A DNA stretch of 50,814 nt from an uncultured Eggerthellaceae bacterium (GTDB lineage: Bacteria; Actinomycetota; Coriobacteriia; Coriobacteriales; Eggerthellaceae), in assembly GCA_937892845.1 (NCBI GenBank), contig CALBGP010000022.1, forward strand, positions 1 to 50,814. Reading direction: 5' to 3'. The position numbers and the translations under genes are program-made. Positions 49,738-50,814 of this stretch are shown here, one piece after another. Numbering within the stretch: position 1 is the first letter of the stretch; every line of letters begins with the position of its first letter. A model generated the notes under the pieces. That model was not told where the DNA came from, made no database searches, and saw only the letters and a program-made list of their open reading frames with translations.

Positions 49738-49815
49738 TCGTTATTTCAGGCACGCCAGGTATCAACCGGGCATGTTGACGTGCCGCGCACATAAGCGCCA
49801 ACTACTCCCTCATGA
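49700..49815 (-). promoter_or_regulatory. yybP-ykoY manganese riboswitch
   Basis: The leader of the TerC gene, read on the minus strand, contains the conserved blocks of this riboswitch in order: GGGAGTAG (49803-49810), TCAACATG (49771-49778), CTGGCGTGCCTGAAATAACG (49739-49758) and GAGACTC. The expression platform is the terminator at 49706-49737. In this class Mn2+ binding stabilises the aptamer and relieves termination, so the exporter is made when manganese is high. The paired P1 strands and loop contacts were judged by eye. Confidence 0.85.
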
Positions 49816-49852
49816 GTGTTGCATATGCTAACACATCCACCTAATCCGAGAA

Positions 49853-49861
49853 TGATATAAT
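49853..49861 (+). promoter_or_regulatory. Extended -10 promoter of gene 49897-50703
   Basis: TGATATAAT is a consensus extended -10 (TGn plus TATAAT at 49856-49861). No good -35 is seen, which is normal for extended -10 promoters. It starts transcription about 30 bases before the ATG at 49897. Confidence 0.55.
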
Positions 49862-49896
49862 CCGTTTGTTTGCATTTCGTTGACGACAGGATTCTC

Positions 49897-50703
49897 ATGA
49901 ACTTCAAATTGCCCAATTTCGAACATGAGGAGGATGCGGTCAAGCGCGTTCGGAGCGGCAATATGACCGTCATGGACCCCTCCGTTCTCCTTAGGCCCCA
50001 GCGTGTCCCCCGCAATGTTGCCATTGCCATAGCAGTCGCTGTCGTGGTAGCCGCAGGCGTAGGTGGATACTTCGCCTGGCAGAGCATCGATGCGGTCTTG
50101 CATGGCGAAGAGAGAAAAGCGGCTGCCGTTCAGGAGTACCTTGACAGAGATGTAGACCTTGGACTTCCCAAGATTGAAACGCTAATCGGACTTGACGATG
50201 CCTCCATCAAGCAATCTTTCGTCGATGAGGGGCTGACCATTTTCGATGTAAATGAGGAGACCCCCGAAGATGGGCTTGACCTTTGGAAGCTCCCTGGAGA
50301 TGTTTCATTGGCTGATGCTGCGATTGCGGTGGCGGATGGCTCGAAGATGGATGCCGCCTCTGCTGCGAAGATCCTCAATGGCAGCTGGCGATTGACCTGC
50401 ATGCGAGGAGATTATACCGATTTGCGCGTTAAATACGCTGATTTTACTGCCGGTGATGCCCAATCCGCCATCAATGCTGCACTTGCCCATGAGGGGTGGG
50501 TGGTTGATGGCGAAATCGCTGAAGGAGTTGTCCTTGGCGAAGCAGGAGTTGATGAGGTTGGTAATACCTATCAAGAAGGAACGGTGACTCTTGATTCGGG
50601 GACATATCAATGGCGCGTGAGTACGTGCGCCCTTGAATACATCTATGACATTTCAGGTCTTCCCGAGTCGGCGATGTATGTTGTCGTGAGAATTACAGCG
50701 TGA
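49897..50703 (+). CDS. Membrane-anchored protein of unknown function
   Basis: A 268-residue protein that I do not recognise. A charged cytoplasmic segment (MNFKLPNFEHEEDAVKRVRS) is followed by one transmembrane helix (NVAIAIAVAVVVAAGVGGYF) and an extracytoplasmic domain of about 200 residues, acidic, with repeats of D-x-x-S/A (LADAAIAVADGSKMDAASAA) and a beta-rich end (TVTLDSGTYQWRVSTCALEY). Two Cys (near CMRGDY and in STCALEY) could form a disulfide. The weak Shine-Dalgarno before ATG 49897 and the promoter at 49853 support this start. Divergent from the riboswitch-controlled TerC gene. Followed by a strong hairpin. Confidence 0.75.
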   Translation: MNFKLPNFEHEEDAVKRVRSGNMTVMDPSVLLRPQRVPRNVAIAIAVAVVVAAGVGGYFAWQSIDAVLHGEERKAAAVQEYLDRDVDLGLPKIETLIGLDDASIKQSFVDEGLTIFDVNEETPEDGLDLWKLPGDVSLADAAIAVADGSKMDAASAAKILNGSWRLTCMRGDYTDLRVKYADFTAGDAQSAINAALAHEGWVVDGEIAEGVVLGEAGVDEVGNTYQEGTVTLDSGTYQWRVSTCALEYIYDISGLPESAMYVVVRITA

Positions 50704-50720
50704 TGTTTGCATATCCCGCT

Positions 50721-50760
50721 ACGAATGACGGCCTCCGCAAAAATGGAGGCCGTCATTCGT
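50721..50760 (+). terminator. Strong hairpin after gene 49897-50703
   Basis: A perfect 16-bp stem (50721-50736 with 50745-50760) closes an A-rich 8-base loop. CCGCT just before (50716-50720) can extend the pairing with AGCGG (50766-50770) across a GGGTT bulge, so the hairpin and the 20-bp repeat overlap structurally. There is no T-run. Confidence 0.65.
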
Positions 50761-50764
50761 GGGT

Positions 50765-50784
50765 TAGCGGACAAAATGTGTGTC
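50765..50784 (+). repeat. 20-bp repeat, right copy
   Basis: TAGCGGACAAAATGTGTGTC, identical to the minus strand of 31-50. Both copies are intergenic and next to hairpins. A partial match, AGCGGACAAA, is found at 29544-29553 downstream of the GT2 gene. Confidence 0.6.
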
Positions 50785-50814
50785 TGCTCAATTATTCAAC
50801 CGAGTATGGATATG

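Overview
The window looks like chromosomal DNA of a strictly anaerobic, moderately GC-rich Actinomycetota, most likely class Coriobacteriia, family Eggerthellaceae. This rests on gene content only: an Ech-type hydrogenase, indolepyruvate:ferredoxin oxidoreductase, a 2-hydroxyacyl-CoA dehydratase module, MenA, VanW-like and FHA proteins, Pta/AckA, and no oxidative respiration genes. No rRNA or species marker is present, so genus is open.

Layout. 1-250: a 20-bp repeat and a tRNA-Pro(GGG) gene on the minus strand with its promoter and terminator. 647-6003: a compact membrane-bound Ech-type [NiFe] hydrogenase encoded by five genes because the EchA-like and EchB-like membrane subunits are fused. 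5972-15891: a tight plus-strand run of pgsA-like, VanW-like, PaaK-like aryl-CoA ligase, ACT protein, D,D-carboxypeptidase, FHA protein, iorA, iorB and a glutamyl-Q-tRNA(Asp) synthetase-like gene. 15943-18372 (minus): menA and a DUF2974-like alpha/beta hydrolase. 18625-19190: a lipoprotein gene broken at a G7 tract.

19244-25985 is a GC-rich island of prophage debris and the most unusual part. It holds up to four toxin-immunity cassettes in both orientations: an unknown toxin (+), a HEXXH zincin-like toxin (-), a C-terminal toxin stub (-), and a MuF-linked papain-fold Tox-PL-like toxin (+). Each toxin is directly followed by a small putative immunity gene. The two most complete cassettes continue into a terminator and a phage capsid scaffold gene. 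IS3-family and IS21-family remnants lie at the junctions. I read this as a decayed, recombining store of MuF-type phage polymorphic toxins.

26603-39360 is mostly core genome: a small membrane protein with a LexA-like box inside its promoter, DinB, DegV, GT2 and Glf (surface galactofuranose), convergent pta and ackA, a HIT protein, xseA/xseB, a YugP-like protease, RNase D and a lipid kinase.

39427-48680 is a LysR-controlled catabolic cluster: family III CoA-transferase, both 2-hydroxyacyl-CoA dehydratase subunits with their ATP-dependent activator, a membrane protein, an acyl-CoA dehydrogenase and an acyl-CoA ligase. It resembles the fld (aryl-lactate) reductive Stickland pathway. Together with IorAB/PaaK (oxidative branch, reduced ferredoxin), Ech (ferredoxin re-oxidation, H2, ion gradient) and Pta/AckA (ATP), it suggests an amino-acid-fermenting lifestyle; that synthesis is inference. 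48852-49815 is a TerC-family gene under a yybP-ykoY manganese riboswitch. The window ends with a membrane-anchored protein of unknown function, a strong hairpin and an inverted copy of the 20-bp repeat seen at the left end.
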